From Catenovulum adriaticum (GTDB lineage Bacteria > Pseudomonadota > Gammaproteobacteria > Enterobacterales > Alteromonadaceae): 64,000 nucleotides of DNA. Below the pieces are notes generated by a model, which worked only from the letters and a program-made list of their open reading frames with translations, did not search any database and was not told where the DNA came from. The translations under genes and the position numbers were made by a program. Below, piece after piece: positions 44,781 through 54,244 of the stretch; within the stretch, counting starts at the first letter, position 1, and each line of letters opens with the position of its first letter. Location: assembly GCF_026725475.1 (NCBI RefSeq), contig NZ_CP109965.1, positions 2,914,001 through 2,978,000 of the forward strand, given 5' to 3'.

Positions 44781-46331
44781 ATGACAGAGACACAGCAGCA
44801 TTTAAGCGCACAAGATTATTTACGTAAAATTTTAGTCGCCCCTGTTTACGATGTCGCCAAAAATACTGATCTCAACCATTTGAGCTCATTATCACAACGT
44901 TTACAGCACGATATTTGGTTAAAACGTGAAGACCAACAACCAGTTAAATCATTTAAATTGCGTGGCGCTTATAACAAAATAGCTAATTTGTCAGACGATG
45001 CTAAAGACAGAGGGGTTATCACGGCGTCTGCCGGAAATCACGCTCAAGGCGTTGCATTATCGGCCAATAAAATGCGAGTAAAAGCCACAATAGTCATGCC
45101 AGAAACCACACCTGATATCAAAGTAGATGCAGTACGAAGTTTTGGTGGTGACTGGGTTGATATTATTTTAATTGGTCGCAGTTTTGATGTGGCCAGCAAA
45201 CATGCTCAAGCTTTGGCAAAAGAGCATGGTTACACTTATGTGCCGCCATTTGATGACGAAGATGTCATTGCAGGGCAAGGTACTATCGCTAAAGAGCTTT
45301 TTGACAGTAAGCGTGACTTAGACATGGTGTTTGTGGCCGTGGGCGGTGGTGGTTTAGCTGCTGGCATAGCCGTTTATTTAAAGCAGCTAAAACCCAACAT
45401 TAAAATTATTGCAGTTGAATCAGACGAATCTGCTTGTCTTAAAAAAGCATTGGAAAGCGGGCAAAGAGAAACCTTGGATCAAGTGGGTATATTTGCTGAC
45501 GGTGTTGCGGTAAAAATTATAGGTGAAGAAACCTTCAGATTATGCCAACAATACGTTGACGAAGTTATAACCGTTAACAGTGATGAAATCTGTGCTGCAA
45601 TCAAAGATACCTTTGATGATACCAGAGCCATTGCTGAGCCGGCTGGCGCTTTGTCTGTAGCCGGAATAAAAAAATGGTTAAGCCAAAATAAACCAGATAA
45701 AAAACTGCAAATTGGCGGGATTTTATGTGGTGCCAATATTAATTTTCATACCCTTAGATATGTGTCTGAGCGAGCCGAGCTGGGAGAGAAAAAAGAAGCG
45801 ATTATCGCAGCCACCATTCCGGAGCAAAAAGGCGCATTTCGTCACTTTTGCGAAACGTTAGCAGGCCGAACCATCTCAGAGTTTAACTATCGTTATGCGC
45901 CAACTGAAAATGCACATGTGTATGTGGGTTTGAAATTACGTCAAAGTGATACCGAATTACCAGCCGTACTTGCTGAACTGAAAAAACGCAACATTGAAGG
46001 CTTTGATTTATCAGATAACGAAGCCGCTAAAATGCATGTTCGTCATATGGTAGGTGGCCGCGTACAAAACCTAACAAACGAGCGTTTATTTAGTTTTGTG
46101 TTCCCTGAGTATCCGGGTGCATTAATGAGCTTTTTAAATACCTTGGGCACTCAATGGAATATAACCCTTTTCCATTACCGCAATCACAGTGCGGCAAGTG
46201 GCATGGTATTGGCTGGTTTTGATGTACCTGAAAACGAGCTGGATGAATTACATCAGCATTTAGATGAAATCGGCTACCAATACAAAGAAGAAACCGCTAA
46301 TCCGGCTTATCACTTCTTTTTAAAAAGCTAG
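44781..46331 (+). CDS. ilvA: Threonine ammonia-lyase, biosynthetic
   Basis: 516 residues. A PLP enzyme that deaminates threonine to 2-oxobutyrate, the entry to isoleucine. The PLP lysine lies in QPVKSFKLRGAYNK (about 50-63), and SAGNHAQGVALSA and the glycine loop AVGGGGLAAGIA are present. The C-terminal 190 residues hold two ACT-like domains, the biosynthetic, isoleucine-inhibited form. It is the last gene of the ilv operon. Confidence 0.96.
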   Translation: MTETQQHLSAQDYLRKILVAPVYDVAKNTDLNHLSSLSQRLQHDIWLKREDQQPVKSFKLRGAYNKIANLSDDAKDRGVITASAGNHAQGVALSANKMRVKATIVMPETTPDIKVDAVRSFGGDWVDIILIGRSFDVASKHAQALAKEHGYTYVPPFDDEDVIAGQGTIAKELFDSKRDLDMVFVAVGGGGLAAGIAVYLKQLKPNIKIIAVESDESACLKKALESGQRETLDQVGIFADGVAVKIIGEETFRLCQQYVDEVITVNSDEICAAIKDTFDDTRAIAEPAGALSVAGIKKWLSQNKPDKKLQIGGILCGANINFHTLRYVSERAELGEKKEAIIAATIPEQKGAFRHFCETLAGRTISEFNYRYAPTENAHVYVGLKLRQSDTELPAVLAELKKRNIEGFDLSDNEAAKMHVRHMVGGRVQNLTNERLFSFVFPEYPGALMSFLNTLGTQWNITLFHYRNHSAASGMVLAGFDVPENELDELHQHLDEIGYQYKEETANPAYHFFLKS

Positions 46332-46365
46332 ACTATTGCCAATTATTACTTAAATTCAAGAAAGA

Positions 46366-46402
46366 AAAGCGAGTTAGCCGGGCTAACTCGCTTTAATTTT
46401 TT
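46366..46402 (+). terminator. Terminator of the ilv operon
   Basis: AAAGCGAGTTAGCC / G / GGCTAACTCGCTTT stem, then AATTTTTTC. Confidence 0.88.
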
Positions 46403-46452
46403 CAATGCGCGCTATCAGTAAATACTCTAACTGATTTGACTCCAAACGAAAA

Positions 46453-48411
46453 TTAATTAACGGTAGACACGCTATTGTATTTATTTAAAAATGCTTCAAC
46501 TTCTTGCAATAATTTAAGTCGAGATTGAGGGTAAATTAAATGATGCCCTTCGTCTTCTAGCTCAACAAATTTAACGAGCTTATCTTCATCTTCTAACTCA
46601 TCAAACATATCTTCTGACTGTTCAATATCCACAACTTTATCAATCTCACCATGAATTAATAAAACAGGCGTTTTCACCTGCTTTGCAAAGTTAATCGGTG
46701 AAATAGATTCTAAAAAATCATCCGTTACTTTTTTATTAGCCATTGAGTCTTCCCAATACGAAACCACCCAGTGATCACTGCCATGATCGTATTTTTCTTT
46801 ATCTAACATTTCTGTTAAATCACTAACACCATTTACAGATACTGCGCAGCGATATTTATCGGGTGTAAAAGTAGCGCCCGCCAAGGCTGCGTAACCGCCA
46901 TAACTAATACCAAAAATACAAACTCGTTCAGGATCAACCTCCCCAGATACCACTAAACTATCTAGCGTATCATTTAAATCACTTTGCATTTTTGCGCCCC
47001 ATTCACCACGACCCGCCAAGATGTGATCAGCACCAAAGCCTTTAGAGCCCCTAAATTGTGGTTGAATCACTAAATAGCCTCGATTTGCAAAAAATTGAGC
47101 TAACCAGTCAAAACTATAATGATCATAAGCTTCAGGCCCACCATGCGGAAGCAGAATAGCGGGTAATTTTTTTGCAGGTCTGCCACTCGCTGCTGGGTAG
47201 GTTAATAAGGTGGGGATAGTTAAACCGTCGTTAGCTTTAAACTCGCGAATAGCCACTGGGTTAAAATCGGATACGTCTATATTCTCTCTTTGATTTGCCA
47301 GATTGGTAAACCCGTCTTTATTATATAAAAAATAACCACCTAAAATCTCTGGGCCTTGAATATGAAATACAATATTTTTCCAGTCTGGGGAGTAATCAGC
47401 GATTTGAATACTATGATCCGCTATTTCACTTTTAATTCCCTGATAAGTTTTATCTAAATTAGCATCAAAAAACTTATAGTCCGGGTAAAAGCCTGCGTAT
47501 TTAACACCATAAACGACTCTATGGATGTCAGTTAAAACAAACTCAATATCAGCATCCGGATTAACAAAGATAGGGCCTTCAATTTTGCCATCCGCCAACG
47601 CCATAGTGTAGTAATTATTACGCCCAGAGTTGTCATACATTAGCATAACGAGTTTGTCTCTTTGCGGTGTTAAGCCCACAAAGCTTTTTGTTCTGATTGG
47701 CGTCGTTTCTGTATAAATATCACGCCATGAACGTCCATCTCTCACTTGCACTCTATGTAAGTTTTTTTCGTTATTGTATCTCTCTTGAACAAGTAACTCG
47801 CCGTCGCCATCCACAAAAAAATCAATAGCATCATGCGTGCCGTTAGTTAAGCGCCTTGGCTCACGTTTTTTATCTAACCTGACGGACATTAAAGTATAAA
47901 CAGGAGATTCAAAGCGGGTACCATCTTGCCCATAATAAGCTGGCATCATCACTTTATCTTCGCCTAACTTAACCCCCACTACATCGCTCACTTGAGTTTG
48001 ACCTCGGTAAATGCCGTAGCCAGGTATGAGTAATTGGCGTATACTTTTATCATTTACATTGTATACATAAGCAGCTTTAACATTATGGCGGCCCGAATAC
48101 CCATAGAGCCCCATATATTTTGATGTTTTTAGAATCAATCGATTATTATCTAAAAAATAAATATTCTTAGGATCAATTTCAGAGACATCTATTGCACCTA
48201 AAACTTTATTACTCGCAACTTCTCTTACCAGTAATAAATCTTGTTTTCCGTCATGATGACGATAAGCAAAATGAGTTCCATCCGGCGAGACTCTGACCAT
48301 ACTAGCCGAGGGTAACGCTGCATAAACTTCCAAAGCTATTTTTTTGGCGTGCAGCGGCAAAATAGATGTAAGGCAAACCAATAAAAGCAATATCCTTTTA
48401 CATAAAAGCAT
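46453..48411 (-). CDS. S9-family serine peptidase, exported
   Basis: 652 residues from the ATG at 48411, supported by TTAGGA upstream and by the signal peptide MLLCKRILLLLVCLTSILPLHA; a longer frame to 48456 is unlikely. An N-terminal beta-propeller-like part precedes an alpha/beta-hydrolase domain with the nucleophile motif GISYGGYAALAG, an aspartate in LLIHGEIDKVVD and a histidine in EDEGHHLIYPQ. It is a dipeptidyl or acylaminoacyl peptidase-like enzyme acting on peptides outside the cytoplasm. The substrate is unknown. It converges on ilvA. Confidence 0.9.
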   Translation of the reverse strand: MLLCKRILLLLVCLTSILPLHAKKIALEVYAALPSASMVRVSPDGTHFAYRHHDGKQDLLLVREVASNKVLGAIDVSEIDPKNIYFLDNNRLILKTSKYMGLYGYSGRHNVKAAYVYNVNDKSIRQLLIPGYGIYRGQTQVSDVVGVKLGEDKVMMPAYYGQDGTRFESPVYTLMSVRLDKKREPRRLTNGTHDAIDFFVDGDGELLVQERYNNEKNLHRVQVRDGRSWRDIYTETTPIRTKSFVGLTPQRDKLVMLMYDNSGRNNYYTMALADGKIEGPIFVNPDADIEFVLTDIHRVVYGVKYAGFYPDYKFFDANLDKTYQGIKSEIADHSIQIADYSPDWKNIVFHIQGPEILGGYFLYNKDGFTNLANQRENIDVSDFNPVAIREFKANDGLTIPTLLTYPAASGRPAKKLPAILLPHGGPEAYDHYSFDWLAQFFANRGYLVIQPQFRGSKGFGADHILAGRGEWGAKMQSDLNDTLDSLVVSGEVDPERVCIFGISYGGYAALAGATFTPDKYRCAVSVNGVSDLTEMLDKEKYDHGSDHWVVSYWEDSMANKKVTDDFLESISPINFAKQVKTPVLLIHGEIDKVVDIEQSEDMFDELEDEDKLVKFVELEDEGHHLIYPQSRLKLLQEVEAFLNKYNSVSTVN

Positions 48412-48627
48412 AGAAAATCCTAACCAATCAAATAGAGTGTATATACAAAACCGCAAATTTAATCATAAAAAAAATAAAAAAGATACATAAAAATAACTTG
48501 TAGAAACAAAAATACTACTTCATGATTTTTAAGATAAAAGACGCCTAACATTGATATTTTCTATCATTATTTCTATCTTTGTTATAAATTAAACATTAAA
48601 CGCTTAATTATAAAAACAGGTTTATGG

Positions 48628-50502
48628 ATGACCACTCTCCCACTCAAAACAACAGCAAGAAGCTTATTTGCTTGGCAACAAAGGTTTGCCTTATTAATTA
48701 GCCTTTTCACGCTATGTTGTATTAGTATTTGGTGCTTTTCAGTAGCCGATAATGCAAAGCACCACTTTAAACAAAAGCTTCAACTCATCTTAACCATGCA
48801 ACCCGATATTAAACTAAACCAACTGAGTCCGTTGTTGGCCAAACAGTTTGATGTAAGCGCCATTTACTATCCAGCTAGCCAGCGCCTAGAAAAGCTTAAC
48901 CCGACCTCTTTTTTTGATTGGACAACCAAAAGTTCACCTATTGCAATTACAACTGAAGGTGTGAATAGCAAACAAAATATTCAAATAGAATACATAGTAC
49001 TAGCTGATCATTACGTGTTATTTATTGCCACTGTAACTGGCTTTTTTTGGCTAATTGCTTTATTTGTTTTATGGTCAATCAGCAGGATCAGCGAACGTAA
49101 AGTTTTTATGATTGAACGCAAAGCACGCCGAATGCAAATTGCCAGCCGTCATGAAATGGGCAAACGTCCAAACCTCTTTAATTTATTAGATAGTTTGCTC
49201 GATGAGCTCAACTTTGCTCGCCAAGAGCAAAGTCGCGTTGATAAATTTATTCGAATTCAAACCTTTTTAGATCCTCAAACTGGTATTGGTAACCAAGTTT
49301 ATTTTAATAACCGATTAGAAGCATTATTAAATATTGAAGAAAAAATAGCCCAGGGTGCAGTAATCGGACTTAGATTAAATGGACTAGCAGAAATAGAAGA
49401 ACGACATGGAGATGACACCGCACTTGAAGTGCTGGTGCAATTTACCAATATTATTGAGCAAGCCTTGCAAAGGTATAAGCAGGCTATTTTTGCCCGTCAT
49501 TCTCAATACGATCTGGGCATTATCATTGCCAATATATCTGTCAAAGAAATCGAGCTACTGTGTAATCATTTAATGCGTTCACTTGCTCATGTTCGAGTGC
49601 CCAAAAAAACCGACATTGATAACCTTTTTCATATTGGCGTTGCCACTTTTAAATCAGGTGATTTGTTACCACAGGTGTTGCGCGAAGCAGATATGGCAAT
49701 TCGCTCAGCTGAATTGCAAGGTCCGTCTAGCTGGTTTATGTTTGAAGAAGAAGACAGCGTTAAAACCATGACAATGGGTTCTCTGCAATGGCGAACGCTA
49801 TTAGAAAACAAACTTGCAAACAATGGTTTTTTAATTTGTTTTCAGGCTGTAATGAAAACACAGCCTTACCAAGTACACCACCAAGAAGTCATAGTTCAAG
49901 TACAAGACCGCCAAGGCCAAATGCTACCCAGTAATTTATTTATGCCTATGGCACATAAATGTGGGTTAGCGACACAAATAGATAAACAAATAATGGGGTT
50001 ATTGGCGCAGCAATTAACGGCCAGTCAAAACTCGGTTTTAACTAGCATTCATCTAAGCCCAGACTCGCTACTAGATAAATCGTTTAGAAACTGGTTAACG
50101 AATTTGTTAGCTGAAAATACTCAATTTGCAGAACAAGTCATTATTGAAATCAGCGAACATGCCATTGTTAATTATATTGAAGAGCTAAGCTACTTTGTGC
50201 AGCAGCTAGACAATTTATCGGTACAAATTTTAATCGATCAGGTAGGCCAGTACGTCACCAGCTCTAATTACATAAAACAACTTCCGATTCGGTATTTAAA
50301 GCTTCATCCAAGTATTGTTCGCAATATTCATCAGCGCAGCGAAAATCAACTATTTATTCGTAGCCTACAGGGCACTTGTGCGGGGACAAAAATAAAAATA
50401 TTCGCTTATGGCATAGAAAATCTAGAAGATTGGCAAGAAATTAAAAACCTAGGATTAGCCGGTGCCCAAGGCAGTTATACCACCCTAAAAACCAATCCTT
50501 GA
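48628..50502 (+). CDS. csrD: CsrD/MshH-like protein with degenerate GGDEF and EAL domains
   Basis: 624 residues. Two membrane helices (about 18-38 and 132-152) bracket a short periplasmic region. A GGDEF-like domain follows (FLDPQTGIGNQVYFNNRLE; ARHSQYDLGII where GGDEF should be), then an EAL-like domain (EVIVQVQDRQG in place of EAL). Both catalytic signatures are lost, so cyclase or phosphodiesterase activity is not expected. This is the pattern of CsrD, which directs RNase E decay of CsrB-type RNAs; the Vibrio msh homologue is named mshH. It lies next to the msh operon. Confidence 0.85.
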   Translation: MTTLPLKTTARSLFAWQQRFALLISLFTLCCISIWCFSVADNAKHHFKQKLQLILTMQPDIKLNQLSPLLAKQFDVSAIYYPASQRLEKLNPTSFFDWTTKSSPIAITTEGVNSKQNIQIEYIVLADHYVLFIATVTGFFWLIALFVLWSISRISERKVFMIERKARRMQIASRHEMGKRPNLFNLLDSLLDELNFARQEQSRVDKFIRIQTFLDPQTGIGNQVYFNNRLEALLNIEEKIAQGAVIGLRLNGLAEIEERHGDDTALEVLVQFTNIIEQALQRYKQAIFARHSQYDLGIIIANISVKEIELLCNHLMRSLAHVRVPKKTDIDNLFHIGVATFKSGDLLPQVLREADMAIRSAELQGPSSWFMFEEEDSVKTMTMGSLQWRTLLENKLANNGFLICFQAVMKTQPYQVHHQEVIVQVQDRQGQMLPSNLFMPMAHKCGLATQIDKQIMGLLAQQLTASQNSVLTSIHLSPDSLLDKSFRNWLTNLLAENTQFAEQVIIEISEHAIVNYIEELSYFVQQLDNLSVQILIDQVGQYVTSSNYIKQLPIRYLKLHPSIVRNIHQRSENQLFIRSLQGTCAGTKIKIFAYGIENLEDWQEIKNLGLAGAQGSYTTLKTNP

Positions 50503-50507
50503 TTTAA

Positions 50508-51431
50508 TTAATTTACGCCAAGCTTTGCTAAATAATCTTGCCTAACCAAACCTCGCTGAGCAAAACCTCGCCAACCTTGTAACCCACCGGTATGCACCGC
50601 TATGATATGATCGCCGTCTTTAAATTGCCCAGCTCGAATTGCATTAAAGAGTGCTAGCATCATTTTACCAGTGTAAATAGGGTCTAATAAAATTTGATAA
50701 CCTTGGTAAAAATCTTCAATAAAATCGAGTAAGCTTTGTGTTATTTTGCCAAAACCACCTAAGTGCTGGTCACAGCATAACCTCCAATTATCATGCGAGC
50801 TGTTTAATTGTGCTAATCCTAACTGGATATCTGCGGCTAAATATTCAGCGTTAGCCAATGCTGCAACCCCAATTGCTTGTTGCCTAGACTTAAGTTGACT
50901 AATAATTCCAGTAAAACTCGTCGCACTACCAACAGGACAAATAATATGGGAAAAGTCACAATTTAATTCACCAATCAACTCTGCAACCCCTTTCATCCCA
51001 CTCGCGCCAAAACCCCCTTCAGCAATTATGCAAGCATTGGGGTGTTTTGCTTGTAGCTCATTTAAGTACGTAGGATTGTTTTTTTGCCGGTAAGTTTGTC
51101 TATCTACGCATTCAATTGTCATCCCTAGCGCTTGGCAATCTTTAAGCGTTTCATTGTTAGGATCTATCCCATCAGCTCTCACTATCGCATGGGCGGGTCG
51201 TTTAAAGTAATGACAGGCGTAAGCCAGCGCATGCAAATGGTTACTATAAGCCCCCCCAAAAGAAACAATAGGTTGATCTGAATCTGATTTAAAGTAATCT
51301 TTTAGTTTACGCCATTTATTGCCTGATAAATTAGGATGAATTAAATCATCTCTTTTAATAGATAGTTGAATATTTTGGTCTGTCAGGTGTTTTATTGATA
51401 GTGGCTGTAAGGGGCTAGGCAAAATAAACAC
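50508..51431 (-). CDS. D-cysteine desulfhydrase / ACC deaminase family protein
   Basis: 307 residues from a GTG start at 51431, with GGGAG 12 bases upstream. A fold-type II PLP enzyme: the lysine lies in LSGNKWRKLKDYF, and FGGAYSNHLHALAYAC and ICPVGSATSFTGI are family marks. It may break D-cysteine to pyruvate, ammonia and sulfide, or act on another small amino acid; the sequence cannot decide. It sits on the opposite strand between csrD and mshI, a break in an otherwise conserved locus. Confidence 0.85.
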   Translation of the reverse strand: MFILPSPLQPLSIKHLTDQNIQLSIKRDDLIHPNLSGNKWRKLKDYFKSDSDQPIVSFGGAYSNHLHALAYACHYFKRPAHAIVRADGIDPNNETLKDCQALGMTIECVDRQTYRQKNNPTYLNELQAKHPNACIIAEGGFGASGMKGVAELIGELNCDFSHIICPVGSATSFTGIISQLKSRQQAIGVAALANAEYLAADIQLGLAQLNSSHDNWRLCCDQHLGGFGKITQSLLDFIEDFYQGYQILLDPIYTGKMMLALFNAIRAGQFKDGDHIIAVHTGGLQGWRGFAQRGLVRQDYLAKLGVN

Positions 51432-51615
51432 GAAAAGTAAAACTCCCGTTTAATAAAAAATCGAAAATATCCACTATATTAAAGGTAAGTTGTTAATCAA
51501 TATAGCTATAATGAGTAAAAGCCAATAGAATGTTAGCCAAAGGCAAAAAAGTAACAACTTATACGCTTCTTTAAGATAAGTATTACCACTTTCAAACAAT
51601 AATAAATTAGACACT

Positions 51616-52554
51616 ATGGCTGCTATTATAAAAAAACTAACCGCCAAATTCAGTTCAAAATCCACGAGTAAATATGCTGGCGTGATTATGATGAACGGCA
51701 TTGGATTTTATTTATTAATTTATGCAAAAGGCAGCAAGCAACCTATTCATTCTCAGCAGCAACACCATGTCGAAGGTGAGTCATGGCAAGATACATTAAG
51801 CCATTTTTTACAACACCCATTATTAAAACAGTCAGTGGTAAGTATTGTGTTGCCAAGCGATCAATATCAAATGCTGATTGTTGATAAACCAGATGTAAAT
51901 GAAAGCGAGCTACCCAACGCGATACGATATTCAGCAAAAGATTATTTATCAACTAATTTAGAAGATGTAGCGATAGATTATTTTGATATGCCAATTCAAA
52001 TGTTTGGCCAAAACAAAGTGAATTTAGTGGCCGCTAAGCTCAGTTTTATAAAACCGGTTATCGATATTTGTTTACGCTATTGCCATCAAATCCAGCGAAT
52101 AACTATTGACGAACTTGCTTATCAAGACTTATTTATCGATGTGCAAGAAGCATCCATGCTAGTGATTCATCAGCCTAACGAAGAGCTGCTGATGCAAATC
52201 GTAAAAGATGGACAGCTTTACTTTTTTAGACGAATTAGAGGCTTTAGCAAACTCAATCAATATACAGAGTTTGAAATAAACCAAGGCGCAATTGATAGCC
52301 TGAGTATTGAAATTCAACGTTCACTTGATTATTTTGAGAGCCAATTAAGACAAGCCCCCGTAAAACGAATTTATATTTCAGTCAGCTCTATGTTTGAACC
52401 ACTATTAATTGATAAAATTGGCGAAAATTTTACCATGCCAGTGCTCCCACTCAAAAACAGAGTTGTCGATGAACTACCTGAAACAACTGAAAACCAACAT
52501 GGCTTTTATCCTGCGGTGGGCGCAGCCCAAGAATTAATACGGGGAACGTATTAA
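51616..52554 (+). CDS. mshI: MSHA biogenesis protein MshI (PilM-like)
   Basis: 312 residues. A cytosolic actin-like assembly protein of the type IV pilus inner-membrane platform, equivalent to PilM. Seen are SVVSIVLPSDQYQMLIVDKPDVNESELPNAIRYSAKDYL, LVAAKLSFIKPVIDICLRY and a C-terminal segment SIEIQRSLDYFESQLRQ. It opens the msh structural operon. The next gene overlaps its stop by one base (TAATG). There is no clear ribosome binding site before its ATG. Confidence 0.9.
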   Translation: MAAIIKKLTAKFSSKSTSKYAGVIMMNGIGFYLLIYAKGSKQPIHSQQQHHVEGESWQDTLSHFLQHPLLKQSVVSIVLPSDQYQMLIVDKPDVNESELPNAIRYSAKDYLSTNLEDVAIDYFDMPIQMFGQNKVNLVAAKLSFIKPVIDICLRYCHQIQRITIDELAYQDLFIDVQEASMLVIHQPNEELLMQIVKDGQLYFFRRIRGFSKLNQYTEFEINQGAIDSLSIEIQRSLDYFESQLRQAPVKRIYISVSSMFEPLLIDKIGENFTMPVLPLKNRVVDELPETTENQHGFYPAVGAAQELIRGTY

Positions 52555-53153
52555 TGAAACATAACGTGAATTTTTATTTTGATGAATTCAAACAAAAAAA
52601 ACAAATTATATCGCTAAAAAAAGCGTTAATGCTTACTGTCATCATCACGTTATTAGTTATATTTTTTGCTTTTACCAGTGCGCAAAAAGCTCAACAAAAA
52701 CAACAGTCACTTACGAAAATGCGCATATTGGTAGCTGAGAAACGAGCGCTGGTTAGTGAATTTGAGAACGCGCTAAAAAGCCGAAAATTGGATCCGAAAT
52801 TAACTGAACTTATTGTCCAGCTACAAAAGAAAATTGAAATTAAACAACAAATAACTCAGCAAATTCAAGACAGAAGTCAAAACCAAATAAACGGATACTC
52901 ACAACTCATGGCCGATTTATCACAAACCATGCCCACGGGAATCTGGCTTAACAAAATCAGCTTTAGCGATGATCAAATCGAACTAGCAGGCGCAACCCAA
53001 CAGGCTCAGTTACTACCCAAGTGGTTGCAAAAACTCGAGCAATCAACCTATTTTAATGACCGAGCGTTTAATAATTTGCAATTAAGTAATATAGAAAACA
53101 AAAACCTAACCACCTTTAATGTGATTAGCTTAATTGAGCCAGAGGTAAACTAA
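52554..53153 (+). CDS. mshI2: MSHA biogenesis protein MshI2 (PilN-like)
   Basis: 199 residues. A short cytosolic N-terminus (MKHNVNFYFDEFKQKKQ), one membrane helix (about 25-42) and a coiled coil, followed by a small globular end: the PilN architecture. It bridges MshI to MshJ in the inner membrane. The start overlaps the mshI stop, and mshJ begins directly after its stop (TAAATG). Confidence 0.85.
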   Translation: MKHNVNFYFDEFKQKKQIISLKKALMLTVIITLLVIFFAFTSAQKAQQKQQSLTKMRILVAEKRALVSEFENALKSRKLDPKLTELIVQLQKKIEIKQQITQQIQDRSQNQINGYSQLMADLSQTMPTGIWLNKISFSDDQIELAGATQQAQLLPKWLQKLEQSTYFNDRAFNNLQLSNIENKNLTTFNVISLIEPEVN

Positions 53154-53873
53154 ATGAGCTTTACTGCATGGAAAACTCAATTTAGCGCATACGAAAAACA
53201 ATTTTCAGAACTCAGTACTCGAGAAAAAGTTTTAATTTTATTATCTACCATTGTTGGGATAGGTTATATTGGCTTTACTTTTTTTATTGAACCGCATTTA
53301 ACTGATTTATCGCAAAGTAAGCTTGAATTAACACAACTAAATACAGAGCTAAGCCAACTAGAAAGCAGCGCCCGTGAATATAAAAAGGCACTGCAAGTGG
53401 ATATCAACCTACCACTAAAACAACAAATTTCAGGATTAGAAAAAAAACTAAGTTTCGCCGAGCAAGAAATCAACCAAATTAGCGACCAGTTAGTTCAAGC
53501 GCAACAAATGAGTCAAATGTTAGAGGCTATGCTTAGCCAAACTCACTCACTAAAGCTCCTTAAATTACAATCTTTGCCTGCCGTTAATTTGCTAGCAAAA
53601 CCAAATAAAAATGACTTTATAGAGCCTAATAATCAATTACCAAAAACTGAATTAGCCGTAAGTAAAAGCTCAATTGGTTTATACCAACAAGGTATTTTGC
53701 TCACTATTGAAGGAAATTATCATGATATCCATCAATTTTTACAACAAGCCGAACAGCTACCTTGGCGCTTTTATTGGCAACAATTTAATTACCAAGTTGG
53801 CCAATATCCAACCGCTCAACTTGAGTTAAAATTGATTACCTTAAGTTTATCTGAGGGTTTTGTAAGCTTATGA
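53154..53873 (+). CDS. mshJ: MSHA biogenesis protein MshJ (PilO-like)
   Basis: 239 residues. One membrane helix near residues 26-44 (KVLILLSTIVGIGYIGFTFF), then a long coiled coil (LTQLNTELSQLESSAREYKK, KKLSFAEQEINQISDQLVQAQQ) and a ferredoxin-like C-terminal part. It is a PilO-type alignment-complex protein spanning the periplasm. It overlaps mshK by four bases (ATGA). Confidence 0.88.
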   Translation: MSFTAWKTQFSAYEKQFSELSTREKVLILLSTIVGIGYIGFTFFIEPHLTDLSQSKLELTQLNTELSQLESSAREYKKALQVDINLPLKQQISGLEKKLSFAEQEINQISDQLVQAQQMSQMLEAMLSQTHSLKLLKLQSLPAVNLLAKPNKNDFIEPNNQLPKTELAVSKSSIGLYQQGILLTIEGNYHDIHQFLQQAEQLPWRFYWQQFNYQVGQYPTAQLELKLITLSLSEGFVSL

Positions 53874-54244
53874 ACATCAGCACCCGCTTTTCACTCGCAC
53901 TAATGGGCTGTTATTTACTTTGCTCAACCTTTAATTTGGTTCATGCGGAGCAAAAGCTCGGTAAAGATCCGACTCAGCCTGCATTCAGTGCAGCAACCTC
54001 ACCCGCTAGTCAAAGTGTTCAAAAAAAACAAAACTGGCAGCTACAAGCCGTAACATATAGCAGTAATAAACAAACCGCTATTATTAATGGTAAAAGCTAT
54101 CTAGCAGGCCAGTGGCTAACGAAACAAGTTAAATTAAGGCAAATTTTGCCAGACGCTGTTGTTATTCTAGTTAATAATAAAGCACAAACTTTGACCTTAA
54201 GAGCCAACAAAATTAAAACTGAAGTTAATGGAGCATTTAACTAA
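53870..54244 (+). CDS. mshK: MSHA biogenesis protein MshK (PilP-like)
   Basis: 124 residues. An N-terminal signal segment (LALMGCYLLCSTFNLVHA) precedes the mature start EQKLGKDPTQPAF, typical of MshK. A small beta domain follows (LQAVTYSSNKQTAIINGKSYLAGQWL). It is the likely periplasmic link between MshJ and the secretin MshL. It ends directly before the mshL ATG (TAAATG). Confidence 0.87.
   Translation: MNISTRFSLALMGCYLLCSTFNLVHAEQKLGKDPTQPAFSAATSPASQSVQKKQNWQLQAVTYSSNKQTAIINGKSYLAGQWLTKQVKLRQILPDAVVILVNNKAQTLTLRANKIKTEVNGAFN

Noticed and set aside
51474..51701. 75-codon hydrophobic minus-strand frame between the desulfhydrase-like gene and mshI
   Set aside because: It overlaps the mshI start by 86 bases and lacks a ribosome binding site. 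Hydrophobicity alone is not enough in AT-rich DNA.
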